Under the pieces are notes generated by a model, which worked only from the letters and a program-made list of their open reading frames with translations, was not told the DNA's origin and did not search any database. DNA of 46,055 nucleotides from Tubiluchus corallicola (taxonomy: Eukaryota > Priapulida > Priapulimorpha > Priapulimorphida > Tubiluchidae): positions 1-46,055 of the forward strand of contig JAQGDQ010001342.1 of NCBI GenBank assembly GCA_030141605.1, in the 5' to 3' direction. Positions 25,000-35,991 of this stretch are shown here, piece after piece; positions within the stretch are counted from its first letter, which is position 1; the number at the start of each line of letters is the position of its first letter. A program made the translations under genes and the position numbers.

Positions 25000-25335
25000 T
25001 AGTACTGAAGTTTAGTAACTGTTCTGCTAATGTTAAATCGTTTCCCTTTACAAGTTTCTGTTGAAACATTCTATTGTTGTTCACTGTGGGTTAATTTTGA
25101 CAAATTCGTTCTAGAGAAAGTTAGGGTGTCATACAACAATGGTATAAGGAAACTTTTTAAACTTAAATATGTGTTCACTGCATCTCAGATGTGTTTAGAT
25201 TTATCTCTCCCACATTTTGTTCATATACGACGCAAGTGTTATTGTAGTCTGCTTGGCAGAATTGTACAATCTGGAAATGCCCATGAATCTGATGTGCAAT
25301 ATACATCAAATTTTTTTAGGTTTTTGATGTCTTTT
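25000..25335 (+). pseudogene. Second LINE C-terminal relic, left arm
   Basis: The plus strand encodes FYCCSLWVNFDKFVLEKVR, then VSYNNGIRKLFKLK and VHIRRKCYCSLLGRI, the C-terminal segment of LINE reverse-transcriptase proteins and related to the segment in the LINE at 6895-7146. Only this 3' part is present. It runs directly into a GTT-type microsatellite, as the other LINE runs into ATT. The mirror is at about 34080-34410 on the minus strand. Confidence 0.75.
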
Positions 25336-25364
25336 TTATTTGGTGTGGGTAACTTTAATGTTTT

Positions 25365-25550
25365 TTGTTATTGTTGCTATTGTTGTCATTGTTCTTGCTG
25401 TCGTTTTTTTGTTGTTGCTGTTGTTGTTGTTGCTGCTGTTTTTGTTGTCATTGTTGTTGTCATTGTTGTTATTGTTGCCGTTGTCGCTTTTGTTGTTGTT
25501 GTCGCTGTCGCTATTGTTGTTGCTGTTGCTGGTGCTGCTGTTGATGCACG
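25365..25550. repeat. (GTT/GTC/GCT)n microsatellite, left arm
   Basis: About 185 bp of imperfect trinucleotide repeats following the LINE relic. The mirror is at about 33870-34055. Confidence 0.9.
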
Positions 25551-25995
25551 TGATTAGTTTTGAATTAGCATTTTGTGCGTTTGTGTATACGTAGTAATTT
25601 ACTTTTTTATCGAATTTCATGGCAATTTTCTTGCAGAAATGTTGACCTGATTGACCGGAAGGTCATCCTGGACAGAGATGGCGAGCGTGCCGGGCAGCTG
25701 CGGGTGCTTGCTATTTGGGGACAAGGCTATTGATTTCTATCGCAGCCCTGAAGAGTTTGCGGAGAGGCATATGAGGCGTTACAAGAGTCGTGTGTTTCAA
25801 GCTCGCCTGCTAAACCGACCTACGGTTTTCATCGGATCTAACGCGGCTGTTCACGAGTTGCTGTACGGTATGTGTAATTTTATATGTGTGTACACAGCTG
25901 TTTATGGGGCCGGCCACAAGAAAAACTTGTTTCTGCCTTACCTCATAAGCTCAGAAGGTATCAGTAGGAAGGGAGGAATGTTTGTGAATGTTTAA

Positions 25996-26429
25996 CCCTT
26001 TCAGTCCCAAATTATTTTTTTAATAAGAAAAAAATTTTTAGCTTGGTACTTTTGTTCAGTATGTCCATCTTGTTTACACATAATAATTATTTTTTTCTAC
26101 CTGTGCCCACGTCCCACGGGATACATTGGGATTCAATGGAAGCATAAAATGTGCTTCATTTTGCAACTGCTGATAATTTTTTAAAGTATTTAAGACATTT
26201 AGTTATGCATGCTATGCTGATCTGTACAAAGTCGTCTGTAAAGTACTGTACCTTGCGCATTTTTTTATGCTATGTAGAGTGCCATTTTATCACTATTTTT
26301 AGTTTATTGTTATTGGCTTAAATCAAAATAACTATTAACAGATCAAATAACAGTCAGTTTTAAAATTTTATTAATTTTAAAGGCAGAAAATATTTTCATA
26401 TCCCACGGGATACAACGGGTATGAAAGGG
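25996..26429. mobile_element. piggyBac-type MITE in P450 intron 1, left arm
   Basis: A 434-bp element flanked by TTAA on both sides (25992-25995, 26430-26433), with terminal repeats CCCTTTCAGTCCC and GGGTATGAAAGGG. Near each end lies an internal TCCCACGGGATACA repeat. A TTAA target with CCCTTT ends is the mark of piggyBac-type elements. The mirror copy is at 32969-33423. Confidence 0.8.
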
Positions 26430-26433
26430 TTAA

Positions 26434-27070
26434 AGCTGAATCGTGAACTATTTAAAATCATTTGAAATGACAGTTTGTTTATTTCCCTGTGAACACACTG
26501 GTTAGCAATATGTTTTAATATTTTAAATGCACATTTTTTCATGCTTTGTTTTTTGGTTTCGCATTGCTAAATTATCATATAATTATCGATTATTGTATAG
26601 TTTCTTTTTTGTATCATGAATGTATATTCTGATAATTATGGTATAAGTGGCAGCACTAATCGGTCGTGAATACACAGATTTGGCAGAAAATTCTATTGGC
26701 AACCCTGGCCAAGAGTTAGCCGAGGCTGCGCTGCATTCCCCGAAAGAACGATGTTATAATAATTATTGCATTTTACATTTCAAATTAAAAAATGCACTTT
26801 CAAAGTAATGTCTCAAAGTAAGTATATGAACATAAAAAAATTAAAAAATTCCCGGCCAGGTATGCGATAAAAAAAATATCACCTTGGCGATTAGACAGAA
26901 ATAGAAGTATTTTTATTGTTGGTCTGAGTTGCTGTACCGTATGCGTAGCTCTTTCGTATTTGTACACAGCTGTAATGAGTTTCTATACTGTTTGTGTACA
27001 TAGCTGTTCATAACATTATAAACATAAGCACTCAAAATTCACTGTAATACAAGGTTCCAGTATCAGTATC
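26434..27070. other. P450 intron 1 remainder, left arm
   Basis: AT-rich intronic sequence with no element recognised. The mirror is at about 32340-32965. Confidence 0.5.
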
Positions 27071-27073
27071 AGT

Positions 27074-27292
27074 TTAGAAAAAATAAAATTTATCCAGACT
27101 CCTTTTGAACAAATTTTGCATCACTTGCATTATTGTATGTCTGTACCTTACATTACAGAATTGTTGCCTTATTGCATACAGAGTTTGTGTTGGTAGTAAC
27201 GTTGTATAAAACTTGAAAATTTGAGCTCCCGTTGTGACAGTTAGACGCTGCCGTTTTAATGGCAAGTCTCTCGGAACATATTCGGATAGCAT
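27074..27292 (-). CDS. Possible small ORF inside P450 intron 1, left arm
   Basis: A 72-residue basic open frame, antisense to the P450 fragment. The right arm carries the same frame (32092-32337) with one base and one residue different over these 219 bp. The surrounding intron and the P450 exon differ by about 3-4%. No domain is recognised. Low divergence may reflect selection, arm-to-arm conversion or chance, so coding status is uncertain. Confidence 0.2.
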   Translation of the reverse strand: MLSEYVPRDLPLKRQRLTVTTGAQIFKFYTTLLPTQTLYAIRQQFCNVRYRHTIMQVMQNLFKRSLDKFYFF

Positions 27293-27447
27293 TGCATGAA
27301 ATTAAAGAATATCATTCACAGCACGTATTCACTAAATAAGCTAAATTTATTTAGTGAATTTTTTTTCAGAAAAGCACGAAGATTTTGATATGGGTTACAG
27401 GGAATATTTTTATCAAGTTTATGGTGACAATCTACTTTTTTCTGATG

Positions 27448-28019
27448 GTATGTGTTCTCCTGTTTCTATTAAATCGCTTCAGTCTGCTGTTGCAGCTAGG
27501 GATATCACGAAGCTCCGACAGAACTTTAGCTTCGAAACTGAATCAGAATCTGCGCTTCGCCCTGCTTCCTTGAAGTTTTAGTTACCTTAGATGCATCCAG
27601 ATTCGCAAAGACTTTTGAAAAAGATCCGGTTTAGCTTAGAACTGCTACAGAGGCGATTCGGTAGCACTTTATTATAAAAGCATTATACGTTCATTTACCT
27701 TTTCATCTTTCTGCAAATTCCTGAAATCACTCCCTTTTTTGATACTTTTGCCCTACTTGAAACATGCCCGCATCGCCATATTCAGTTTCAGCATGTGTCC
27801 GACTCATGAAATCCTACGCGAAAGCTGGCATCACATTACGATTTTAACTGCTAATTTCAACAAAAATGCCAAAATTTCTCGTATTGATTTGACTTTGGAA
27901 CGTGGCTTCGCTAACATCGCACGATGTGGCTTAAGCGAACGTGTGTTTTTTTTTGTCGTCCTCACTACACGGATTCATGGAGTGTAGGTAAAGGCACATC
28001 AAAGAATTTTTTGACTAAC
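27448..28019. other. Sequence downstream of P450 exon 2, left arm
   Basis: No further P450 exon was found. An open frame at 27739-27987 runs through this stretch and is partly kept in the right arm, but it shows no recognisable motif. Confidence 0.4.
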
Positions 28020-28125
28020 GATCATTTTACGTTGTTAGTCGTTTGTAGAAAAGATCTTTTACAAAATAATTGAATCATCTATATTGTTTTTTGTTGCGAA
28101 TCTGCTGTATATATACCAACCAATC
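28020..28125. repeat. Extra tandem copy of the inner-edge sequence (left arm only)
   Basis: This contains an empty-site version of the sequence found at 28125-28310: ATTTTACGTTGTTAGTCGTT...GTAGAAAAGATCTTTTACAAAATAATT without the LINE insertion present in the second copy. The right arm lacks this extra copy. Confidence 0.75.
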
Positions 28126-28154
28126 ATTTTACGTTGTTAGTCATTCGTAGAAAA

Positions 28155-28266
28155 AGTGGGAATTGAAGACATAAATGAAAAGATGGTCAACAACAGGAAT
28201 GCGTGGAGAGGACTCATTCACAACGGCGACCCCGAATAGGGAAAAGCTGGGAAGAACAAGAAGAAG
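28155..28266 (+). mobile_element. 112-bp LINE 3'-end insertion with 14-bp target duplication, left arm
   Basis: The plus strand reads NEKMVNNRNAWRGLIHNGDP followed by E and a stop, then GGGAAAAGCTGGGAAGAACAAGAAGAAG. This is the extreme C-terminus and short 3' tail of a LINE-type endonuclease/reverse-transcriptase ORF (WRGL.HN.DPE-stop...AAGAAGAAG). It is flanked by TCATTCGTAGAAAA on both sides (28141-28154 and 28267-28280), the expected target duplication of target-primed reverse transcription. The mirror is at 31248-31359. Confidence 0.8.
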
Positions 28267-28756
28267 TCATTCGTAGAAAAGATATTTTGCAAAATAATTA
28301 AATCATCTATGTATATACTTAAGTTACAATTTATTATTTTATTAATTACTATACTAACTCTAATTTATCTTATATCATTTAGTGCGTGTAACTAACTTCA
28401 TGGACACTATACTTTTACATTTGAAATAAAATCGAAATTCAAAATTGAAACTGAAACTTTATTCTGATTGTTTTACACACGTAGTGACGAAACAGCCAGA
28501 AAAGAGCACCTTCATTGTACTGACAACATTTCTGCGTATGCGAAATAAGCAGCACAAAAATACAATCGGCTTCGCATAAATTATTCCTTAAAATACAATG
28601 AATTCAGCAATATACTGAGTTAAAAACACCAAATTTTATGATTGCTTTAAGCATTAATGTACATAGAAATAAATCTGTTCTACCAAATCAGTCCAAGACA
28701 AATGATATTCTGAGTTATACAGAACCGAATTATGCAGAATCTACTTTATTACACTA

Positions 28757-28870
28757 TATATATATTTATATATATTATATTATATTATTATATAATATAT
28801 ATTATATTTATATATATATATACATACACACACACACCGTGCGGACGCACACACATACACACCGCACACA
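28757..28870. repeat. AT/CA microsatellites in the spacer
   Basis: Runs of TATATA followed by ACACAC-type repeats, with a second TA tract near 29101-29145. Confidence 0.9.
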
Positions 28871-29332
28871 CGTATCCGATGTCCCTTACAGCCGAAGTTG
28901 AGTCAGACCAAGGATGTATCTAGACCTGTACTTTTCTGTACTTTTACCCATATTTTTATGGATTATTGCTACACATTCACTTTGATGATAGGATCCTTAT
29001 ATGCGAAATAATTTACCTGGGTTTCTATTACGCGGGACCAGAAGATATCGTCCCTTTTAACCAAAACTCCCTCATATCCGAGTACCTTACATACGAAGAT
29101 TTTATATATATATATATATATATACTGTATACTATATACACAATATTTTATAATGTAAAAAAGGTCACAGAAACAATGCATATATTTAAATTAGGTACCT
29201 GTCTATCACATCACGATGCTTGAGTGTAGCAAAAAAGCAAGAGAGATTCTGTTTCAGATCTGCAGCTTCGATACCTATGTAAATGTGAAATATGATACAA
29301 AAACAATGTTTTCTACAAACGTGTTTATTTAA

Positions 29333-29871
29333 CCCCTTCACTGCTGCACAATTTGTATTGTCAAAGGTTTAGGGGAATATTTTAAGGAAAGGAAATGCTG
29401 CTAATGCTATAGATAAAACTACAGACTATGGATTGCTACAACACTGTTATTTTTACAGTTAAAGGAAAACCGGACAATAGTTTAGACTCAATCTCATTTT
29501 AATTTACTGTCCAAAATATACATTGGTGACTATAAAAGTTAGAGCAATTGTCTTTTATATTTGAATAATTAGCTTAGAAAGTTAATTAACGGCATCCGAA
29601 CACAGCTATTGCTTACGTCAGAAACTAACCACAGTTTGTGCAATGGTAGGCATCTCTCTTGCGCGTCAAACACGTTTGCGTAAATGTTACTGGTCAAACG
29701 CGTGATGTCACGAAATGGGGTTCTATGTTATATGACGTCAGAAACTAATACTGCAGTTCATGATCATGGTTATCACCGTATCACCTTCTATTTGTCGGCC
29801 ACGCGAATGTGACAAAAAGGCGCCGCTGCCAATCTTAGTAGATTCACTGAGCCGCGCATAGCTTTGAAGGT
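29333..29871. mobile_element. Candidate piggyBac-type MITE in the spacer
   Basis: The stretch starts after TTAA (29329-29332) with CCCCTTCACTG and ends GCTTTGAAGGT before TTAA (29872-29875). The end match is short and imperfect (about 7 of 8), so the boundaries are tentative. Confidence 0.35.
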
Positions 29872-31247
29872 TTAAGAAAATTTGAGTATCCAAAGTAATT
29901 AATACTTAATCTAAGCTTTGATTTAAAATAAGCTATTGTAGTTTTCAATATTTTAGAGCATTCTCTATTCTGAACTCATGTTTACACAATCATCTGGTTT
30001 TCCTTTAAAACTATCACTGGTACCACCATAGCTGTTGACACACTCCGCCCCTGATTTCCACTGCTGTCCTCTATAAGTACCACCATTTTCATCAGCACCA
30101 GTTTCGTCGCGTCGTTTCAAAAGCGGTTTTGTTTTGTGTTGTATAATTCAAAGCATCTTGCAAAATATGAGGTAAAAAACAAAAGTCACAACACAGCAAG
30201 CTGCAGCACATAGTCAGCAATAACAGCAATCTTTTCTGCAAGTTTTGTCTAGCGCTTTGAGCTACGGGTATTTTCTGGTCTGCATATTACCATTTTGGTC
30301 AAAAGAGGTGTTGTGTTTTGTTTCTCTCGGAAGGCTCGTAGAGAAAACACGCCGTCAAAAAAAACTAGTTTATTTAGCGAGAATTCTACAACACAAAAAG
30401 ATGAAGGAACGAGAAATGATTATACTAAACGTGAAAATCTGGAAAGTATATCTCAAAATGTAAGTATACAAGTATATGTCCGTGCGAGATCTGCGTGTGT
30501 CCTGTGTGCTCCCGTGCCGGCGGCCTGCTTCGCCTTATATAGCGCGCTGAAGAAACTTCCAGAAGCAATGTACGAGAACATTCCAGACGGAAAGACGATC
30601 ATTCCGACTGAACATTCTACGATGTTCTATGTAATTCTAATTGATGCCAGCGATCTCCACAAGAGGACAGCACCACTGTTTATTATCAGTAGCCAGATTC
30701 ATGAAGTCTTGTCATACAGGCCAGTTAGAATAGCATTATAATAAAAGCATTTTTCTCCTCACAGAAGCACTGAAGTGGTTACTATCACTGAAAGGGCAGC
30801 AACATTTAGTACGAACACTATCTTATCCTATTCCTAAACAAGAATGTTTATAAACTGTTTTATTACTTTTCAAAAGTAAACCTCCAACGAGGTATATCAC
30901 GAATCCGAAATTACCGAATCTGAATCTAGTTCTCGTAATAATTTTGGAATCTAGATCGAATCCAAATCTCAGTTTAAAATCATTTTTTGAATCCGGATCG
31001 AATCTGAATCTTAGTTTAAAAAATTTTTCGAAACCGGATCGAATCTCGAATTTTGCAAATAGTTCTTTCAACCGAATCTTTGCAAATCTACTCAATTTTC
31101 TACCAAACTGTGGCAGATTGGTAAGACTGCAGTGTTTTTCATGAAGGTTACAGATGGCCTGTCTGCACAGGGTGTTTGGCAGTAGTTCTGCAACAAAAAC
31201 AATATAGATGATTTAATTATTTTGCAAAATATCTTTTCTACGAATGA

Positions 31248-31359
31248 CTTCTTCTTGTTCTTCCCAGCTTTTCCCTATTCGGGGTCGCCGTTGTGAATGA
31301 GTCCTCTCCACGCATTCCTGTTGTTGACCATCTTTTCATTTATGTCTTCAATTCCCACT
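31248..31359 (-). mobile_element. 112-bp LINE 3'-end insertion, right arm
   Basis: Mirror of 28155-28266 with the same 14-bp flanking duplication (31234-31247 and 31360-31373). Presence in both arms dates this insertion before the inverted duplication. Confidence 0.8.
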
Positions 31360-32091
31360 TTTTCTACGAATGACTAACAACGTAAAATGATTGGTTGGTC
31401 AAAAAATTCTTTGATGTGCCTTTACCTGCACTCCATGAATCCGTGTAATGAGGATGATAAAAAACCCTGTTCGTTTAAGCCACATCGTGCGATGTTAGCG
31501 AAACCACGTTCCAAAGTCAACTCAATACGAGAAAGTTTGGCATTTTTGTTGAAATTAGCAGTTAAAATCGTAAAGTGGTGCGTGCTTTCGCGTAGGATTT
31601 CATGAGTCGGACACACGCTGAAACTGATTAAGGCGATGCAGGCTTATTTCAAGAAGGGCAAAATTATCAAAAATGGCAGTGATTTCAGGAATTCGCAGAA
31701 AAATGAAAAGTTAAATAAGCATATAATGCTTTTATAATCAAACGCTACCGAATCGCCTCTGTAGCAGTTCTAAGCTAAACCAGATCTCTTTCAAAAGTCT
31801 TTGCGAATCCGGATGGATCTAAGGTAACTAAAACTTCAATGAATCAGATCGAAGCGCAGTGTCTGATTTAGTTTCGAAGCTAAAGTTCTATTGGAGCTTC
31901 GTGACATCCCTACCTGCAACAGCATATTGAAGTGATTTAATAGAAACAGGAGAACACATACCATCAGAAAAAAGTAGATTGTCGCCATAAACTTGATAAA
32001 AATATTCCCTGTAACCCATGTCAAAATCTTCGTGCTTTTCTGGAAAAAAAAATTCACTAAATAAATTTAGCTTATTTAGTGAATACGTGCT

Positions 32092-32337
32092 GTGAATGAT
32101 ATTCTTAAACTTCATGCAATGCTATCCGAATATGTTCCGAGAGACTTGCCATTAAAACGGCAGCGTCTAACTGTCACAACGGGAGCTCAAATTTTCAAGT
32201 TTTATACAACGTTACTACCAACACAAGCTCTGTATGCAATAAGGCAACAATTCTGTAATGTAAGGTACAGACATACAATAATGCAAGTGATGCAAAATTT
32301 GTTCAAAAGGAGTCTGGATAAATTTTATTTTTTCTAA
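32092..32337 (+). CDS. Possible small ORF inside P450 intron 1, right arm
   Basis: An 81-residue open frame. Its last 72 residues match the left-arm frame at 27074-27292 with one substitution (T to A). The nine-residue N-terminal extension is not shared. No motif is recognised. Confidence 0.2.
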   Translation: MNDILKLHAMLSEYVPRDLPLKRQRLTVTTGAQIFKFYTTLLPTQALYAIRQQFCNVRYRHTIMQVMQNLFKRSLDKFYFF

Positions 32338-32968
32338 ACTGATACTGGAACCTTGTATTACAGTGGATTTTGAGTGCTTATGTTTATAATGTTATGAACA
32401 GCTATGTACACAAACAGTATAGCAACTCATTACAGTTGTGTACAAATACGAAAGAGCTACGCATACGGTACAGCAACTCAGACCAACAATAAAAATACTT
32501 CTATTTCTGTCTAATCGCCCAGGTGATATTTTTTTTATCGCATACCTGGCCGAGAATTTTTTGATTTTTTTATGTTCATATACTTACTTTGAGACCAGTC
32601 ATATGAAAGCGAATTTAAAACGTAAAATGCGATAATTATTATATCATCGTTCTTTTGGGGAATGCAGGATGCAGCCTCGGCTAAGTCTTGGCCAGGGTTG
32701 CCAATCGAATTTTCTGCCGAATCAGTGTATTCACGGCCGATTAGTGTTGCCATTATACCATAATTATCTGAATATACATTCATGATACAAAAAAGAAACT
32801 ATACAATAATCGATAGTTATATGATAATTTATTAATGCGAAACCAAAAAACAAAGCATGAAAAATGTGCATTTAAAATATTAAAACATATTGCTAACCAG
32901 TGTGCTCACAGGGAAATAAACAAACTGTCATTTCAAACGATTTTAAATAGTTCACGATTCAGCTTTAA

Positions 32969-33423
32969 CCCTTTCATACACGTTGTATCCCGTGGGATAC
33001 GAAAATATTTTCTGCCTTTAAAATTAATAAAATTTTAAAACTGACAGTTATTTGATCTGTTAATAGTTATTTTGATTTAAGCCAATAACAATAGACTAAA
33101 AATAGTGATAAAATGGCAAACTAGAAAATCTACATAGCATAAAAAAACTGCGCAAGGTACAGTACTTTAGAGACGACTTTGTACAGATCAGCATAGCGTG
33201 CATACTAAATGTCTTAAATACTTTAAAAAATTATCAACAGTTGCAAAATGAAGCACATTTCATGCTTCCATTGAATCCCAATGTATCCCATGGGATACAT
33301 TTAGCACACAGGCACAGGTAGAAAAAAAATAATTATTACATGTAAACAAGATGGACATACTGAACAAAAGTACCAAGCTAAAAAAATTTTTCTTATTAAA
33401 AAAATAATTTGGGACTGAAAGGG
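32969..33423. mobile_element. piggyBac-type MITE in P450 intron 1, right arm
   Basis: A 455-bp mirror of the left element, flanked by TTAA (32965-32968 and 33424-33427). One end carries the near-palindrome GTATCCCGTGGGATAC. Confidence 0.8.
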
Positions 33424-33869
33424 TTAAACATTCACAAACATTCCTCCCTTCCTACTGATACCTTTTGAACTTATGAGGTAAGGCAGAAACAAATTTTTCT
33501 TGTGGCTGGCACCATAAACAGCTGTGTACACACATATAAAATTACACATACCGTACAGCAACTCGTGAACAGCCGCGTTAGATCCGATGAAAACCGTAGG
33601 TCGGTTTAGCAGACGCGCTTGAAACACACGACTCTTGCAACGTCTCATATGCCTCTCCGCAAACTCTTCAGGGCTGCGATAAAAATCAATAGCCTTGTCA
33701 CCAATTAGCAAGCACCCGCAGCTGCCCGGCACGCTCGCCATCTCTGTCCAGGCTGACCTTCCGGTCAATCAGGTCAACATTTCTGCAAGAAAATTGCCAT
33801 GAAATTCGCTAAAAAAGTAAATTACTACGTATACACAAATACACAAAATGCTAACTCAAAACTAATCAC

Positions 33870-34055
33870 ATGCAACAACAGCAGCACCAGCAACAGCAAC
33901 AACAATAGCGACAGCGACAACAACAACAAAAGCGACAACAGCAACAATAACAACAACAACGACAACAAAAACAGCAGCAACAACAACAATAACAACAACA
34001 GCAACAACAAAAAAACGACAGCAAGAACAATGACAACAATAACAAAAAACATTAA
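33870..34055. repeat. (AAC/GAC/AGC)n microsatellite, right arm
   Basis: Reverse complement of the left-arm tract at 25365-25550, with length differences. Confidence 0.9.
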
Positions 34056-34079
34056 AGTTACTCACACCAAATAAAAAAG

Positions 34080-34410
34080 ACATCAAAAACCTAAAAAATT
34101 TTGATGTATATTGCACATCAGATACATGGGCATTTCCAGATTGTACAATTCTGCCAAGCAGACTACAATAACACTTGCGTCGTATATGAACAAAACGTGG
34201 GAGAGATAAATCTACACACATCTGAGATGCAGTGAAAACATATTTAAGTTTAAAAAGTTTCCTTATACCATTGTTGTATGACACCCTAACTTTCTCTAGA
34301 ACGAATTTGTCAAAATTAACCCACAGTGAACAACAATAGAATGTTTCAACAGAAACTTGTAAAGGGAAACGATTTAACATTAGCAGAACAATTTCTAAAC
34401 TTCAGTACTA
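34080..34410 (-). pseudogene. LINE C-terminal relic, right arm
   Basis: Mirror of 25000-25335. The minus strand reads the same SLWVNFDKFVLEKVR...YNNGIRKLFKLK...CYCSLLGRI segment with few changes. Confidence 0.75.
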
Positions 34411-35379
34411 ATATGTGAATTTATGGCGGTAAACCACAGTTCCCACTCTGCCCAACTTCAACGGGTTATATACTAATTTGACATTCCTTTTACAGACGAT
34501 TGTTCATCTATGTTATGAGAAATTATTGAATGCATACAAGCAGTCAAAGATTAACTGAAAAACAGATCGAACAAAAATAAATTTGTTAATTTGTGTCATT
34601 AATAACAGCTTACTTTATTTTCCTTGGAGTACGCGATATTCCCGTATTAAATTAAAAACACAACTATACACTTACCATCTAGAAAAAATATTTGTAAGTA
34701 TTGGCAAGTTACTAAAACTATTTATTGGGTAAATGATTTGCTGGTTATTTTAAACTTTGCACTCAACAAATTATTCACAGGAATTCAGTGCGAACTTCTC
34801 TCTTGCCTAATCTGAGAGTACTATTACAAAGACTAAGGCGATTTACAAATGACCAAGTTTCCGTCTTGGCGTGTCGAAATAGAACCGTGTGACCTCATGC
34901 TCACATTAAACAGGTCACACAACAAACACTATGAAAGCAAAATTGATATTTAGTTTTTGGGGTAACATAACCAATTTAAATATCTCAACGCATCTTTAAC
35001 ACAATCATGTTGTCGACTTAATTTAATTTAAACATAGTTTTACTTGGTGGTTTGTACCAGAAAATTTTTACAACTTATGCGCGGGCACTCCCGGCTTACT
35101 AATATATAGTATCTATGTAAAAATATTTACAAAGTTATCATAGTTACTTGGTGTGAGTAAACACAAAAAAACAAATGGTAAATAGTTAAATATTTAGCCT
35201 GCGCACTAAACTCGTTTATCAGTAAACAGTAAACATGCATCTTTGCTATATAGGATATAGTACAAATAAATTAATAAATTCCAGTAATCATCATTTAAAA
35301 CGCCTCGATTCGGTTATAAGCAACTGTACACAATCAAATATTTTACAATTACCTACATTTACATTTAAAATATTTCTAG
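34411..35379. other. Right arm, unrecognised
   Basis: Mirror of 24061-24999. No gene was seen. Confidence 0.5.
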
Positions 35380-35850
35380 CTGTCAAATTTCTAATGTCAT
35401 TGTTATCTTTAAAGATCTTATTTCACGTATAGATATGGGAAGTTGATTCCATGAATCAATGGATGAAAGAAAGAATGATTTTGAAAGCCAACGTGTGAGA
35501 GAGAAAAATTCTGTAACTTTCAGCATTGCGCATAGGATAAGCGGTAAAGCTTCTAACTTGCAATGGCAACATTCTATATAAAGAAGCGCAGCTAAATTAT
35601 TAAATTTTAAAAAACATACACAAACGATAAAATTTAAAACGTTTTTCAAAGTAAAACCACAATCTTTAAGTACAAGTTCTGGCGATGATCAAAGCATGGC
35701 ACCTGAACAAATTCTGCCGGCACTTAACTGTACATTTTCTAGTAGTTTCAAATTGTAGTCTTGGCACCCGGACCAAATTACATTTCCATATTCAATTGCT
35801 GTAAGATGGTGCTATTAAAAGTTATTATGTTGTCGATTTGAACGTCACAT
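35380..35850 (-). pseudogene. Non-LTR retrotransposon C-terminal relic, right arm
   Basis: Mirror of 23590-24060. This copy preserves SSIDSWNQLPISIREI in one frame, where the left copy is frameshifted, which confirms the identification. Confidence 0.75.
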
Positions 35851-35991
35851 AAGGAGAAAGCGCAATAAAGGAAACCGAACGAGATTGCTGAATCTGCTGC
35901 CTGCTTGGTTAGTTCGATTTTGTTATTTCTTCACGAGCTTTTCAGTCAGCGAAGCAGCTGCGACAGGCCTACCGTATTGTCGATTGCCGAC

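Larger units (their letters stand above)
25678..27447 (+). pseudogene. Cytochrome P450 5' fragment, two exons (left arm)
   Basis: Exon 1 (25678-25867) encodes MASVPGSCGCLLFGDKA..., then YRSPEEFAERHM, SRVFQARLLNRPTVFIGSNA and AVHELLY. Exon 2 (27370-27447) continues EKHEDFDMGYREYFYQVYGD and NLLFSDG. They are joined by a phase-1 GT-AG intron (donor GTATGT, acceptor TTTTTTCAG). The order PGSxG..xxGD, RPT.x.., EK...FDxGY, YGDNxLxxDG is the N-terminal fifth of a microsomal P450. A second donor (GTATGTG) follows exon 2, but no exon with the I-helix, ExxR or haem-binding cysteine was found up to the repeat centre. The membrane anchor is missing and an in-frame TGA (25648) precedes the ATG. Divergence from the right copy is about 4% (7 of 190 in exon 1), like neutral flank, which supports a pseudogene. 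Confidence 0.75.
28311..31203. other. Unique central spacer between the arms (about 2.9 kb)
   Basis: This is the only stretch between 12984 and 45975 without an inverted counterpart. It holds AT and CA microsatellites (28757-28870, 29101-29145), a candidate piggyBac-type MITE (29333-29871) and a repeat-like run of GAATC/AATCTGAATC units (30900-31090). An open frame at 30295-30741 has no ATG at its start and no recognised domain. No P450 continuation was found on either strand. Confidence 0.7.
31962..33741 (-). pseudogene. Cytochrome P450 5' fragment, two exons (right arm)
   Basis: Exon 1 is 33741-33552 and exon 2 is 32039-31962, with the same phase-1 intron, donor and acceptor as the left copy. 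Exon 1 differs by two residues (F to I in the GCLLFGD segment, Y to C in MRRYKS). It shares the missing membrane anchor, the upstream TGA and the absence of downstream exons. Both fragments point towards the spacer, so the truncation of the P450 is shared and predates or coincides with the duplication. Confidence 0.75.

Noticed and set aside
25030-25557. A 175-codon frame as a host gene (and its mirror 33862-34380)
   Set aside because: The first half is a LINE C-terminal relic and the second half is the translated GTT-type microsatellite.
27739-27987. An 82-codon frame downstream of P450 exon 2 as P450 exon 3
   Set aside because: It lacks any P450 motif and only part of it stays open in the right arm.
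30295-30741. A 148-codon frame in the spacer as a gene
   Set aside because: It starts without an ATG, has no recognised domain, and begins with low-complexity basic sequence. Internal ATGs give only a short product.
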